DNA of 64,000 bases, from contig NZ_CP085840.1 in the NCBI RefSeq assembly GCF_020715685.1, positions 1,674,001 through 1,738,000 on the forward strand, read 5' to 3'. The notes under the pieces were generated by a model, which was not told where the DNA came from, searched no databases, and saw only the letters and a program-made list of their open reading frames with translations. Position 1 is the stretch's first letter; the number at the start of each line of letters is the position of its first letter. The DNA comes from Dermatobacter hominis (GTDB taxonomy: Bacteria > Actinomycetota > Acidimicrobiia > Acidimicrobiales > Microtrichaceae). The position numbers and the translations under genes were made by a program. Below, piece by piece: positions 27,285 to 36,251 of this stretch.

Positions 27285-29378
27285 TCAGCCCTCGGGCCGG
27301 ATGGTGACCGTCGAGAAGCACATCTCGTCCCGGGTGCCCTCGGCGAACACGATGTAGCGCGGCTGCGGGTCGAAGCGCAGGTTGCGGTCCCAGGAGCACG
27401 ACACCCGGATCGTGTCGCCCTTCTTCACCGTCACCCGCTCGACGGGCTGGTAGTTGAGCTGCCAGTCGAAGTCCCACGTCGGGATGTCGAGCAGCACCTT
27501 CTGGCCGGCCGTGTCGGGGTTGAGGGTCATCCGGTACGAGGAGCCGAGCTCGTGCATGTGGCCGAGCACGTCGACGATGTCGCCGTCCTCGCGGATCCGG
27601 TAGTCGCACGTGGTGGTGGCGGTGACGCCGTCGGACGTCGCGGCCAGCTCCTCGGGCTTCGTGCGGCAGATGCGGTTGAGCGCGTCGCTCACGACGGCGG
27701 CGCCGGGACCGAACCGCTGGGCGACGTCGGCCAGCGCGGCCGGGCGGTCGCACAGCCCGCCCGTGAGGCCGCCCGGGCACGGGATCTCGACGGGGCCGAT
27801 CAGCTGCGAGGTGTGCAGCGGGATCAGCGACATGTCGTGGGACAGCTCGAGCGCCATCGTCGAGCGGTCGGGCGGCGCGTCGGCGTCGTAGTGGTAGTGG
27901 ATCTGCACGACGAGGAAGTCGCCGGGCTCGAACTCGTAGCCCACCCCGTCGCCGAAGTCCTGCGGTCGCTGGCCGGGGACCCACCCGCCGACGAGCGCGC
28001 CGGCGGTCGAGTCGCCGCCCATGCCGGTGGCGCACGACCAACCGCCGCCCGGATCCGCCGCGTCGCGCGCCACGGCGTCGGCCATGGCGCGGGCCGGCCG
28101 CTGGTACACGAGGGCGTGGTGGACGATCTGGAGCTGGTCGGGTTGGAAGTTCGACCCGGTCAGGAACGTCGGCTCCGTGAGGTGCGGGTCGAGGATGAAG
28201 CAGCGGTAGTCGTCCTTGGTCGCCGGACCGCCCTGGTACGGCTCGGGCAGCGACAGCGTGACGTCGGCCCGCGGCAGCGGCACCTCGGGCTCGGCGGGCG
28301 CCTCGACCTTCGTCGAGTCGGGCACGTCGAGCGGCGCACCGGCCTTCGCCCAGTCGACGATCGTCGAGATCTGCTCGTCGGTGAGGCCGCGGGCGTGCTG
28401 GAGCTCGATGCCCTCGTCGGAGGGCGGCCACGGCGGCATGTACTCCGCCTTCGTCACCACGGCCAGGCCGTCGGCGACGTCTGCGGCGTCCCGCGCGTTC
28501 GCGAGCTTCCACATGGAGGCACCGACGGCGCCGCGCTCGTGGCACGACGCGCAGTTCTGCTCGAGGATCGGCTGCACCTCCTTCGAGAACGACGGTGCGT
28601 CGGAGGTGTCGCCGGCCCGGTCGTCCACCGCCGAGGCGAGGACCGTGGGCGGCTCGAAGCCGCGGCCGTCGACGGCGGTCAGCCGGAGGGCGACCTCCAT
28701 GTCGTCCTCGGTGCCGACGAGCCCGGCCTTGGAGATCGGTCCGACGCCGAAGTCCGACATCTTGATGGTGGTCGTCGCCGTCGCGGTCAGCGTGTCGCCC
28801 TCGACCGACGCGTCGACCGACCAGGTCGTGGGCCGGTCGACGCCCTTGACGTGGAGCGTGCCGTCGATGGTGGCGCCGTCGACCTCGGTCGCGCTGGCGT
28901 CGTCGGGCAGGCTGACCGTCGCGTCGTCGAGGCGGACCTCGGGGTGCTCGGACGACTCGAGGAACTCGTGGCGGATCATCTTGTCGCGGAGCGAGTTGTC
29001 GCTCTCCAGCTGCTCGACGTTGACGGCGATCGCACCGAGCCGGACCGACGCCGCACGGCCGTCCGCGCCCGGACCGACGCCGACGTCGCCGGCGATGCCG
29101 TGGGTGACCAGCTCGACCTCGTTGTCGGCGCCCGCGAGCTCCTCGGTGACGTGCACCGTGGCCGAGGAGCGCTCGGGATCGATTCGGTACACCGTCTCGC
29201 CCGGCCCGGCCTCGAGGGGCTCGACCACGGGGAGGCTGAGGTCGACCTCGTCGTCGGCGAGCAGCGCGGCGCTGATGATGCTGCGGTTCATGACGGCGCC
29301 GACGCCGAGGACGACGAGCACCGTGGCGGCGAACGTGCGCCACGGGTGGCGGCGCACGGCCCGCACCGCGCCCGTCAT
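27285..29378 (-). CDS. YceI-cytochrome c-type II copper monooxygenase fusion, membrane-anchored
   Basis: A 697-residue exported protein. A basic start and hydrophobic helix (~15-32) form a signal anchor. Residues ~60-250 are a YceI-like lipocalin (YRIDPERSSA, SDNSLRDKMIRHEFL, DGTLHVKGV). A cytochrome c motif CASCH follows (Cys276, Cys279, His280), with a likely Met ligand in YMPPWPP. The C-terminal ~330 residues resemble ascorbate-dependent copper type II monooxygenases: H420-H421, the H494/H496 region in QIHYHYD, H607-x-H609 in GHMHELG, and M686 in DEMC, matching the CuH and CuM ligands of PHM. It should oxidise a substrate outside the membrane with electrons entering through haem. The substrate is unknown. 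Confidence 0.85.
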   Translation of the reverse strand: MTGAVRAVRRHPWRTFAATVLVVLGVGAVMNRSIISAALLADDEVDLSLPVVEPLEAGPGETVYRIDPERSSATVHVTEELAGADNEVELVTHGIAGDVGVGPGADGRAASVRLGAIAVNVEQLESDNSLRDKMIRHEFLESSEHPEVRLDDATVSLPDDASATEVDGATIDGTLHVKGVDRPTTWSVDASVEGDTLTATATTTIKMSDFGVGPISKAGLVGTEDDMEVALRLTAVDGRGFEPPTVLASAVDDRAGDTSDAPSFSKEVQPILEQNCASCHERGAVGASMWKLANARDAADVADGLAVVTKAEYMPPWPPSDEGIELQHARGLTDEQISTIVDWAKAGAPLDVPDSTKVEAPAEPEVPLPRADVTLSLPEPYQGGPATKDDYRCFILDPHLTEPTFLTGSNFQPDQLQIVHHALVYQRPARAMADAVARDAADPGGGWSCATGMGGDSTAGALVGGWVPGQRPQDFGDGVGYEFEPGDFLVVQIHYHYDADAPPDRSTMALELSHDMSLIPLHTSQLIGPVEIPCPGGLTGGLCDRPAALADVAQRFGPGAAVVSDALNRICRTKPEELAATSDGVTATTTCDYRIREDGDIVDVLGHMHELGSSYRMTLNPDTAGQKVLLDIPTWDFDWQLNYQPVERVTVKKGDTIRVSCSWDRNLRFDPQPRYIVFAEGTRDEMCFSTVTIRPEG

Positions 29379-29549
29379 CGGAGCGACCCCCTCGTCGAAG
29401 CGAACCTCACCGTCATCCCCCGTCCCCCGCTCCCGTCGTGCGGTCGTCGGCGCCGCTCATTCGTGATCGGCCCGACCGGCGCCCCACCGTAGAAGACGGA
29501 CGGCACGCGCGGAGGGCCGCGGCGGGCGGCCGCCGAACCGGCCCGCCGG

Positions 29550-30623
29550 TCAGGTCCGGGCCGGGTACGCCACCGGCCGCCCGAGGACCTCGAGGTCGAC
29601 CCGGTCGCCGGCCCGCACCGGCGCGAGCGACGAGGGCCACCTTGCCGCCACCTCGGTCCCGTCCACGACCAGGGCCACCTCCACCTCGGCGCCGGCGAAC
29701 CGGGTCCCCGCCACCTCGCCGACGACCCCGGTCGCCGATCCGGCCGGCCACACCTGCTCCGGTCGGAGGAAGACGGTCACGGCGCCGGCCTCGGGCGCGC
29801 CGGCCCGGTCCACGGGCAGCTCGCCGAGCGCGCACCGGGCGACCCCGTCGGCGAGCTCGGCGTCGAGCAGCACCGCGTCGCCGAGGAAGCCCGCCACCCA
29901 GAGGTCCGCCGGTCGGCGGTAGAGCTCGTCGGGCGGGCCGTGCTGGACGATGCGGCCCGCGCGGAGCACGGCCAGCGAGTCGGCCACCGACATCGCCTCG
30001 TCCTGGTCGTGGGTCACGAGCACGGCGGTGGTCCCGGTCGAGCGGAGCAGGTCGGCGACCTCGGTGCGCAGGGACGACCGCAGCGAGGCGTCGAGCGCGC
30101 TGAACGGCTCGTCGAGGAGGACCACGTCGGGGGCCGGGGCGAGCGCTCGGGCCAGGGCGACGCGCTGCTGCTGGCCGCCCGACAGCTCGTGGGGCCGCCG
30201 GTGCCCGATGCCCTGCAGGTCCACCAGCTCGAGCAGCTCCGCGACCCGACGGGAGCGCTCGCGGCGCGAGCGGCGCGGCAGGCCGAAGGCCACGTTGCCG
30301 GCGACGTCGAGGTGCGGGAAGAGCGCGCCCTCCTGCGGGACGAGACCGACCCGGCGCCGCTCCGGCGGGACGTGGGTGCCCGGGGCGTCGAGCGTGGCGC
30401 CGCCGATGCGGACCGTGCCCGAGTCGGGCCGCTCGGTGCCGGCCAGGACCCGCAGGAGCGTCGTCTTGCCGCTGCCGGACGGGCCCAGGACCGCGGTCAG
30501 CGAGCCGGGGGCGACGCAGAGGTCGACCCCGTCGAGCGCGACGACCGGCGGGTCGACGTCGAAGCGCCGCCGCACCGCCACGAGCTCGACCGCGGCGACC
30601 TCGACGTCGGGCTGCACGGCCAT
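29550..30623 (-). CDS. ABC transporter ATP-binding protein (iron/sulfate/polyamine type)
   Basis: A 357-residue ATPase. Walker A GPSGSGKTT near residue 45, Q-loop VPQEGALFPHL, signature LSGGQQQRVALARAL, Walker B VVLLDEP and H-loop VLVTHDQDEA. The C-terminal ~120 residues form a TOBE-like regulatory domain (VTVFLRPEQVW). This is the CysA/FbpC/PotA class, which imports sulfate, ferric iron or polyamines. No permease or binding protein is adjacent. The YceI fusion gene lies downstream on the same strand after a 171-bp gap. Start: ATG at 30623, just before the conserved beta-strand. Confidence 0.9.
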   Translation of the reverse strand: MAVQPDVEVAAVELVAVRRRFDVDPPVVALDGVDLCVAPGSLTAVLGPSGSGKTTLLRVLAGTERPDSGTVRIGGATLDAPGTHVPPERRRVGLVPQEGALFPHLDVAGNVAFGLPRRSRRERSRRVAELLELVDLQGIGHRRPHELSGGQQQRVALARALAPAPDVVLLDEPFSALDASLRSSLRTEVADLLRSTGTTAVLVTHDQDEAMSVADSLAVLRAGRIVQHGPPDELYRRPADLWVAGFLGDAVLLDAELADGVARCALGELPVDRAGAPEAGAVTVFLRPEQVWPAGSATGVVGEVAGTRFAGAEVEVALVVDGTEVAARWPSSLAPVRAGDRVDLEVLGRPVAYPART

Positions 30624-30662
30624 CGGGAGATCATCGCACCCGGGGCCGGGTACCGTCGGCGC

Positions 30663-31742
30663 GTGACCGGACCCGCCGTCCCCCTGCGCGTCGCCGTGTG
30701 GACCACCGGCAACGTCGTCCGCCAGGCCGTCCGGGCGATCGACGCCCGGGCCGACCTCGAGCTCGTCGGCGCCTACGCCTGGTCGCCCGACAAGGCCGGC
30801 GTCGACGTCGGTCGGCTGTGCGGGCTCGACCGCGACCTCGGCGTCCCGGCCACCGGCGACGTCGACGAGCTGCTCGGGCGTCGTCCCGACGTGATCGTGC
30901 ACTCTCCGCTCCACGTCGACGTGGCCGAGCTGGCGCGACTGCTGCGCGCCGGCGTCGACGTGGTCACGACCGCGGAGCTGGTCACGGGCACGAACCTCGG
31001 CCCCGATGCCCTGGCCGAGCTGCGGGCCGCCGCCGTCGAGGGCGGTGCGACCCTGTTCGGCAGCGGGATGAACCCGGGGTACGCACAGCTGCTCGCCGCC
31101 GTGTCGGCCGGGATCAGCGCCGGCGTCGAGCACGTCGGCGTGTCGGAGTCGGTCGACGTCAGCCAGTTCGTGGGCGACGCCAACTTCGAGGCGATGGGCT
31201 GGGGCCGGCCCCGCGACGACGCCGGCCACGCCGAGGACGTCGAGGCGGGCAGCGCCGTGTTCGCCGAGGCGGTCGAGCTGCTCGGTCGACTGCTCGGCGT
31301 CCAGCTCGAGGACATCCGCTGCGAGGTCACGTTCGCCCACGCCACCGAGGACGTCCATCTGCCGTCGATGGTGATCGAGCGCGACCACGTGGCGGGCATG
31401 GACGTGGTGTGGACCGGCCACGTGGTCGACGGCGCGGGCGGCGACCGGGAGGTCGTGGCCGTCCGGCAGCGCTGGCTCGCCAGCACCCGGATCGACCCGC
31501 CGTGGACGGTCGAGCACGGCTACCTGGTCGAGGTCACGGGCGACCCGAACCTGCGGCTGCGGTTGGAGATCTGGCCGACGGAGGCCGACCTCGCGGACCT
31601 CACGGTGGCGACCATGCACTCGATCGGGATGCGCATCACGGCGCTGCCCGTGGTCAACGCGATCCCGGCGGTCCACGCCGCGGCGCCCGGGATCGTGACC
31701 TACGCCGACCTCCCGGTCATCACGTCGCCGCTGCGCCCCTGA
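30663..31742 (+). CDS. DapB-like NAD(P)H-dependent oxidoreductase
   Basis: A 359-residue Rossmann-fold protein related to dihydrodipicolinate reductase and 2,4-diaminopentanoate dehydrogenase-like enzymes. N-terminal VAVWTTGNVVRQAVRAI is the nucleotide loop, followed by DVIVHSPLHVDV, DVVTTAEL and GSGMNPGYAQLLAA. The last segment is typical of a family common in actinobacteria that is often annotated as dihydrodipicolinate reductase, although true DapB is smaller. The reaction is not known. The start is leaderless-like: TACCGT at 30651-30656, six bases, then GTG. It is divergent from the ABC ATPase with 39 bp between starts. Confidence 0.82.
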   Translation: MTGPAVPLRVAVWTTGNVVRQAVRAIDARADLELVGAYAWSPDKAGVDVGRLCGLDRDLGVPATGDVDELLGRRPDVIVHSPLHVDVAELARLLRAGVDVVTTAELVTGTNLGPDALAELRAAAVEGGATLFGSGMNPGYAQLLAAVSAGISAGVEHVGVSESVDVSQFVGDANFEAMGWGRPRDDAGHAEDVEAGSAVFAEAVELLGRLLGVQLEDIRCEVTFAHATEDVHLPSMVIERDHVAGMDVVWTGHVVDGAGGDREVVAVRQRWLASTRIDPPWTVEHGYLVEVTGDPNLRLRLEIWPTEADLADLTVATMHSIGMRITALPVVNAIPAVHAAAPGIVTYADLPVITSPLRP

Positions 31743-31763
31743 CCGCCCGCCGCAGGTCCGGCA

Positions 31764-32216
31764 TCACCCTCCGGCGGACAGCCGCTCGAGCATCGCCCGC
31801 ATCTGCCCGTGCACCACCTCGATCGCCCGCAACGGCCGGAGCATCACGCGGAACTCGACGATGCGGCCCTCGTCGTCGCAGCGGATGATGTCGACACCGT
31901 TGACCCACGTCCCGTCGACCGTCGTCTCGAACTCGAGCACCGCGGTGTCGCCGGACATGACCTGCTTCGTGTAGCGGAAGCGACCGGCACCGTCCGACGG
32001 GCCGTCAACGCCACCGTCGCCCATCGCCGGCGCGCCGTCGCCGGGCAGGGCCTGGAACGCCGCCTGCAGGTAGAGCGAGGTCAGCGCCTTGCCCTCCTGG
32101 GGCGTGAACACGATCGGCGAGTGGAACACGACGTCGTCGGCGAGCAGCTCGTCGAGGCCGCCCGGCAGCTCGCCCCTCAGGTGCTGGTGCCACCTCTCGA
32201 CCACGGTCTCGATCAC
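31764..32216 (-). CDS. SnoaL/NTF2-like protein
   Basis: A 150-residue protein with the cone-shaped NTF2 fold pattern: N-terminal helix (VVERWHQHLRGELPGGLDELLADDVVFHSP), then beta strands FRYTKQVMSGDTAVLEFETTVDGTWVNGVDIIRCDDEGRIVEFRVMLRP. It looks like the nuclear transport factor 2 / SnoaL-like family often linked to steroid or polyketide isomerisation; the actual ligand is unknown. The start is a GTG with GAGGAGG about eight bases upstream, which is a strong ribosome site. It is convergent with the DapB-like gene and divergent from the LuxR regulator. Confidence 0.83.
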   Translation of the reverse strand: MIETVVERWHQHLRGELPGGLDELLADDVVFHSPIVFTPQEGKALTSLYLQAAFQALPGDGAPAMGDGGVDGPSDGAGRFRYTKQVMSGDTAVLEFETTVDGTWVNGVDIIRCDDEGRIVEFRVMLRPLRAIEVVHGQMRAMLERLSAGG

Positions 32217-32289
32217 CGGCCACCTCCTCGTCGCTCGTCCGCAGGCTAGGGCGGTGGCGTTCGGGCCACCCGTCCGCGATCCTGTGCCG

Positions 32290-32955
32290 ATGGGCCAGCC
32301 GCCACACCGCAGCCGACCGATCCCGGTGGCGGTCGTCAACGACTACGACCTGGTCGTCGAGGGGTTGTCCGCCATGCTGTCGACCGACGAGCGGCTCGAC
32401 GTCCGCCAGCGCATCACGCTCGGCGAACCGGTGCTCGAGCGGGTCGACGTGGCGCTCTACGACTCGTTCGGCCGCTCCGAGCCGGGCGTCGCCGGGTTGC
32501 TCGAGCTCAGCCGCGAGCCGCTCGTCGGGGCGGTCGTGCTGTTCAGCATCGATCTGCCCCCGCACGCGATCGACGAGGCGATCGCCGTGGGCGCCGCCGG
32601 CTACGTGTCCAAGGCGCTCGATGCCCACCAGATCGCCGACGCCCTGCTGCAGGTCGCGGCGGGCTCCCAGGTCCGCGCCGAGCCCGCCGGCGAGGAGGTG
32701 CCGTCGTCGGAGCTCGTGTGGCCGGGTCGCGACCGCGGGCTGTCGCTCCGTGAGAGCGAGGTGCTGGTGCGCGCCGCCGAGGGGCTCACCAACGCCGAGA
32801 TCGGTGCGGCGCTGTTCATCGGCGTCGAGACCGTCAAGACCCACCTCCGGGCCGCGTTCGCGAAGCTCGGCGTGCGCAACCGGGTCGAAGCGGCGTCGTT
32901 CGTCCACCGCACCGAGCAGTTCCGCCGCGTCGGCGAGGCCTCCGGGCGGACCTGA
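32290..32955 (+). CDS. LuxR/NarL-type response regulator, paralogue 1
   Basis: A 221-residue two-domain regulator. The receiver (residues ~12-125) begins VAVVNDYDLVVEGLSAML; the phosphoacceptor is Asp58 in ALYDSFGRSE and the switch Lys is in YVSKALD. The C-terminal LuxR helix-turn-helix is LSLRESEVLVRAAEGLTNAEIGAALFIGVETVKTHLRAAFAKLGVRNRVEAA. It shares architecture, length and unusual hallmarks (NDYD, D[ST]FGR[ST]E) with the regulator at 40311-40991, so the two are close paralogues. No kinase is adjacent here. The start is the ATG at 32290, which gives the same length as the paralogue. Confidence 0.9.
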   Translation: MGQPPHRSRPIPVAVVNDYDLVVEGLSAMLSTDERLDVRQRITLGEPVLERVDVALYDSFGRSEPGVAGLLELSREPLVGAVVLFSIDLPPHAIDEAIAVGAAGYVSKALDAHQIADALLQVAAGSQVRAEPAGEEVPSSELVWPGRDRGLSLRESEVLVRAAEGLTNAEIGAALFIGVETVKTHLRAAFAKLGVRNRVEAASFVHRTEQFRRVGEASGRT

Positions 32956-32961
32956 CCCGCC

Positions 32962-32989
32962 GAGCGCGACCTCCCGGAGGAGGGCGCTC
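32962..32989. terminator. Bidirectional hairpin between convergent genes
   Basis: Outer arms GAGCGC (32962-32967) and GCGCTC (32984-32989) enclose an inner CCTCC/GGAGG stem. It sits just after the LuxR stop at 32955 and at the end of the convergent ClC gene, with its last bases next to that stop. No U-run is present on either side, as is common in GC-rich actinobacteria. Confidence 0.5.
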
Positions 32990-34354
32990 TCAGGCGGGCG
33001 CCGGGGCCGACGCCGGACCGGTCGCCCCCGCGTCGTCGTCGCCACCGGTCGATCGCCGCCGTTCGACGGCTGTGACCAGCAGCCAGGCCGAGGTGGTGGC
33101 CAGCACCGCGGCCGGCAGCGCGTCGAGCCCGGCGGAGCCGACGAGCAGCGACGAGAACAGCAGCGACGCGAACACGAACCGGGTGCCCGCGGCCATGCCG
33201 GCGGCGGCGCCGACGGCCACGGCCCAGGTCGGCGAGACGCCGAACAGGTCGACGCAGATCCCGGCGACGCCGATGCCGAGGAAGATGGCCGGGAACACCG
33301 GCCCGCCCCGGAACCCGCAGCCCAGGCAGACGGCGTAGCCCAGGCCCTTGGCCACCAGCAGGACGACCAGCACGTCGACCGAGGTGGTCGCCACCTCGTG
33401 CGGGACCGCGGCCTGGCCGGAGAACAGCACGTCCTGGGCGTCGGCACCGAGCGACGACGCCGCGAGCGCGATCGCCCCGACCGCGGCCCCGCCGAGGAGG
33501 AGCGCGACCTGCCACCGGCGGTCGGACCACGCGCGCACCCGCCCGCCGAGCTCCCGCACCACGAGGATCAGCGCGGCGGCGACCAGGCCGACGACGATCG
33601 CCAGCGCGAGGTCGAGCAGGTGGGTGCCCTGGTAGAGCGGCAGGTCCGGGACGGCGAGCGACTGCTGGGCCAGCCCGCCCCAGTCGCCCAGGCCGACGAA
33701 CAGGACGTAGCCGACGGCGGCGGCGACGAGGCCGGGGAGGAGGGCGACCGTCAGCGACGCACCCGCCGCCAGGCCGCCCTCCATCAGCAGGATGCCGGCG
33801 ACGAGCGGGCCGCCGAACAGGGCCGACACCGCCGAGAACGACCCGGCCGTGGCGAGCACCTCCTCACCCCGCCCCCTGACCCGCGTGTTCGCCACCACGA
33901 CCATGCCGACGACGGAGCCCAGGGCGATCAGCGGGGCCTCCGGCCCCAGCACCGCACCGAAGGACAGGGTGCCGACGGCGGCGAGGGCGATCCCCGCGCC
34001 GTTGCGCCACGGCGTCGCGCCGCCGCCGATGCCCTCGAGCGGCGAGTGGCCGCCGTCGCCCGGCAGGAACTGCCGGGCGACCCACACGATCACGGCCCCG
34101 GCGACCGGCAGGGCGAGCACGAGGAACCACGGCGGCTCCGCGTGCCCCAGCGCCTCGGGCAGGTCGTCCCACAACCAGCCCTCGACGGTGTGCACCAGGG
34201 CCAGGAACAGCGCGGCGACGAGGGCGGCCGGCACGCCGATGACCGCCCCCAGGAGCACCAGGCGCAGGTACAGCCTGGCCATCGCCCGATCGTCGCGGGC
34301 CTGGTCGTCGGGTGCGTCGTCGCCCGCGGCGTGGTGGTCGACGTCGGTCGTCAC
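32990..34354 (-). CDS. ClC family chloride channel/antiporter
   Basis: A 454-residue membrane protein with about ten hydrophobic helices. ClC signatures are recognisable in divergent form: GPEAPLIALGS in place of GREGP, and GFRGGPVFPAIFLG for the GxFxP element, followed by the C-terminal helix pair. The first motif (GSGIP) is represented only by GDGGHSP-like sequence, so selectivity may differ from E. coli ClC. The charged N- and C-termini lack a CBS domain. Probably a chloride/proton or fluoride-type exchanger for pH or osmotic stress. The start is a GTG at 34354. Confidence 0.85.
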   Translation of the reverse strand: MTTDVDHHAAGDDAPDDQARDDRAMARLYLRLVLLGAVIGVPAALVAALFLALVHTVEGWLWDDLPEALGHAEPPWFLVLALPVAGAVIVWVARQFLPGDGGHSPLEGIGGGATPWRNGAGIALAAVGTLSFGAVLGPEAPLIALGSVVGMVVVANTRVRGRGEEVLATAGSFSAVSALFGGPLVAGILLMEGGLAAGASLTVALLPGLVAAAVGYVLFVGLGDWGGLAQQSLAVPDLPLYQGTHLLDLALAIVVGLVAAALILVVRELGGRVRAWSDRRWQVALLLGGAAVGAIALAASSLGADAQDVLFSGQAAVPHEVATTSVDVLVVLLVAKGLGYAVCLGCGFRGGPVFPAIFLGIGVAGICVDLFGVSPTWAVAVGAAAGMAAGTRFVFASLLFSSLLVGSAGLDALPAAVLATTSAWLLVTAVERRRSTGGDDDAGATGPASAPAPA

Positions 34355-34406
34355 GGAGCCGGACGCTAACGCCCTCCCCGACGGTCGGTCGGCGACCTGC
34401 GACGCG

Positions 34407-34795
34407 TCAGACCGGCGAGATCGCGACCTCGTCCGCGGCGCGGGCCCCGGTCGTGCTGCGGATCAGGTCGGCGAGCGCCACGAGCAGGTCGCGGACCAGC
34501 TGGTCCGTGCCCTCGTCGACGAGGCGGCCGTCCTCGAAGCGCTCCGCGACACGGAACACCACGACCTCGGGCTTCGTGACGACCCGCGAGTCGGTCCACA
34601 GGAACGACTGGCGGAGTACGAGCTGGGCCCGGACGGAGCCGGACGCGCCGGGCGCCGCGCCCATGATCGCGATCGGCTTGCGCTCGAGGCTCGACCCCGG
34701 GACGGGTCGCGAGGCCCGGTCGATGGCGTTCTTGAGGACGCCGGGGACCGAGTAGTGAGGCTGCCCGAGATGCCGAGGACCCTCGGCGCACCCAC
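34407..34795 (-). pseudogene. Decayed NADPH-dependent FMN reductase (internal deletion plus frameshift)
   Basis: From a GTG at 34795 the frame gives GAPRVLGISGSL, the exact start of the SsuE/chromate-reductase family. Within a few codons (near 34760) the sequence jumps, out of frame, to HYSVPGVLKNAIDRASRP, which in intact relatives lies about 60-70 residues later. It then runs in that frame through KPIAIMGAAPGASGSVRAQLVLRQSF to the stop at 34407. About 180-200 bp of the middle, including the flavin-site core, is missing. It lies 9 bp after the stop of an intact flavodoxin-like gene on the same strand, so the operon has lost one of two flavin proteins. Confidence 0.75.
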
Positions 34796-34804
34796 CTCGC
34801 GGTC

Positions 34805-35434
34805 CTACTCGAGCGTCGGGTACGGCCCGACGCCCGACAGGTGCGTGACGAGGTGCGCTGCGTTGGCCACCATCGTGCGCGCCTGGTCCATCGTCTTCTC
34901 CGGGATGGCGTCCAGGTCCTTGAGGTCGGTGGAGCCCATCGCCTCGCCCACCCAGTAGGCCATCGCACCCGGCGGCAGAGTGAAGCCGACGTCGCTCAGG
35001 CCCTGGTAGAGCTCGGCGCCGACGTGGTGGGCGCCGTCCTCGTTGCCGACCACCGCCACGAGCGCCACCCGGTCGACGGTGGCGAGTTGGCCCCGGTCGT
35101 CGGTCTCGCCGAGGAAGGCGTCGAGCCGCTCGAGCACCTGCTGGGCGACGCTCGACGGGTGCCCCATCCAGATCGGCGTGCCGAGCACGAGGACGTGCGA
35201 CTCGAGGATCTGCCGGCGCACGGCCGGCCAGCCGTCCCCGTCGCCCTCGTCGGCGGTGACGCCGTGGGCGACGCCGCGATCGACCACCCGGATGGTCTCG
35301 CCCGTGTAGCCGAACGTCTCGAGCTCGCCGGTGATCGCGTCGAGCAGGACGTCGGTGCTCGACGCCTCCGGCCCGGGCTTGAGCGTGCAGTTGAGCGCGA
35401 CGAAGCGCAGGTCGTCGCCGTCGGGTCCGGACAT
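34805..35434 (-). CDS. Flavodoxin-like NAD(P)H-dependent oxidoreductase
   Basis: A 209-residue flavodoxin-fold protein. FVALNCTLKPGPEASSTDVLLDAI is the phosphate-binding loop, VLVLGTPIWMGHPSSVAQQVLERLDA the second FMN loop (T-P-I-W typical of WrbA/NADPH-FMN reductase), and ALVAVVGNEDGAHHV the third. It probably reduces quinones with two electrons. The ATG at 35434 has GAGGAGG seven bases upstream. A minus-strand GGGTAG at 35463-35468 lies 28 bases before the ATG, like the stress-type promoters nearby, though its -35 is poor. The downstream pseudogene was probably its operon partner. Confidence 0.85.
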   Translation of the reverse strand: MSGPDGDDLRFVALNCTLKPGPEASSTDVLLDAITGELETFGYTGETIRVVDRGVAHGVTADEGDGDGWPAVRRQILESHVLVLGTPIWMGHPSSVAQQVLERLDAFLGETDDRGQLATVDRVALVAVVGNEDGAHHVGAELYQGLSDVGFTLPPGAMAYWVGEAMGSTDLKDLDAIPEKTMDQARTMVANAAHLVTHLSGVGPYPTLE

Positions 35435-35570
35435 CGGACCACCTCCTCGGTCTCGCCGACCCCTACCCGGCGACCGTTCGGCCAGCCCGGCGCCGCCGCG
35501 ATGGCGGGGCGCGTCCCTGGACCGCCCGACGGGCCGACTCGGGCCTCGGCGCGCCGGGTACGGATGGGTC

Positions 35571-36209
35571 ATGACCGGGACACCTCAGCTCAGCGCCCTC
35601 CGAGTGCCGGCGATCGCAGCCTGCCTCCTCCTCGTCGCCGCGATCGCCCCCTCGTGCTCGAAGAACCAGGGCGAGCGCGTGGCGATCGTCGGCGACTCCC
35701 TCGTCACCTTCGACGAGGCCGACCTCCGCGCCGAGATGGGCGACGACTTCGACCTCAAGGTCAGCGGCAACTTCGGGAAGCAGGTGCTCGGTGCGATCCC
35801 TCCGGCCGAGGTGGTGTCGACGACCGACGCGGCCCAGCTCATCGTCAACCTCGGGACCAACGACGTCCGGGCCGGCACGCCCGTCGAGCAGTCGATGGCG
35901 GCGCTCAGCGCGCTGATCGGCCTCTACCCGAAGGCCCGCTGCATCCACCTCGTCAACATCAACGAGCACATGGTCGACGGCACGACCGGGCAGGTCTCGA
36001 CCGACGCCGCCCGGCGGTTCAACGACGCGCTCGAGCAGCTGGTCGGCACCGACGACCGGCTGGGGGTCATCGACTGGAACGCAGAGGTCGAGGACACGCT
36101 CGAGGGCGAACCCCCGACCAGCACGCTGACCACCGACTCGGTCCACCTGACCAAGGAGGGCAACGAGGTCCTCAACGGGCTGTACGGCAAGGCGGTGCGG
36201 AGCTGCTGA
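35571..36209 (+). CDS. SGNH/GDSL hydrolase-type lipoprotein
   Basis: A 212-residue exported protein. The signal peptide ends at the lipobox-like AIAPSC (Cys ~29). SGNH blocks are IVGDSLV (nucleophile Ser), NFGKQ in the block II region, NLGTNDVRAG (block III Asn) and DSVHLTKEGN (catalytic D-x-x-H), so an esterase or acetylhydrolase acting at the cell surface is likely. The oxyanion Gly of block II is less clear. TACGGA at 35559-35564 stands six bases before the ATG, a leaderless-type start. Confidence 0.82.
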   Translation: MTGTPQLSALRVPAIAACLLLVAAIAPSCSKNQGERVAIVGDSLVTFDEADLRAEMGDDFDLKVSGNFGKQVLGAIPPAEVVSTTDAAQLIVNLGTNDVRAGTPVEQSMAALSALIGLYPKARCIHLVNINEHMVDGTTGQVSTDAARRFNDALEQLVGTDDRLGVIDWNAEVEDTLEGEPPTSTLTTDSVHLTKEGNEVLNGLYGKAVRSC

Positions 36210-36251
36210 CAACGTCCGGGCGAGGCAATCCGTTACTCCCCTCCCCCGGGG

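Noticed and set aside
32290-32955. Possibility that the LuxR receiver has lost its phosphoacceptor.
   Set aside because: Asp58 aligns with the acceptor position after the third strand and is present in both paralogues.
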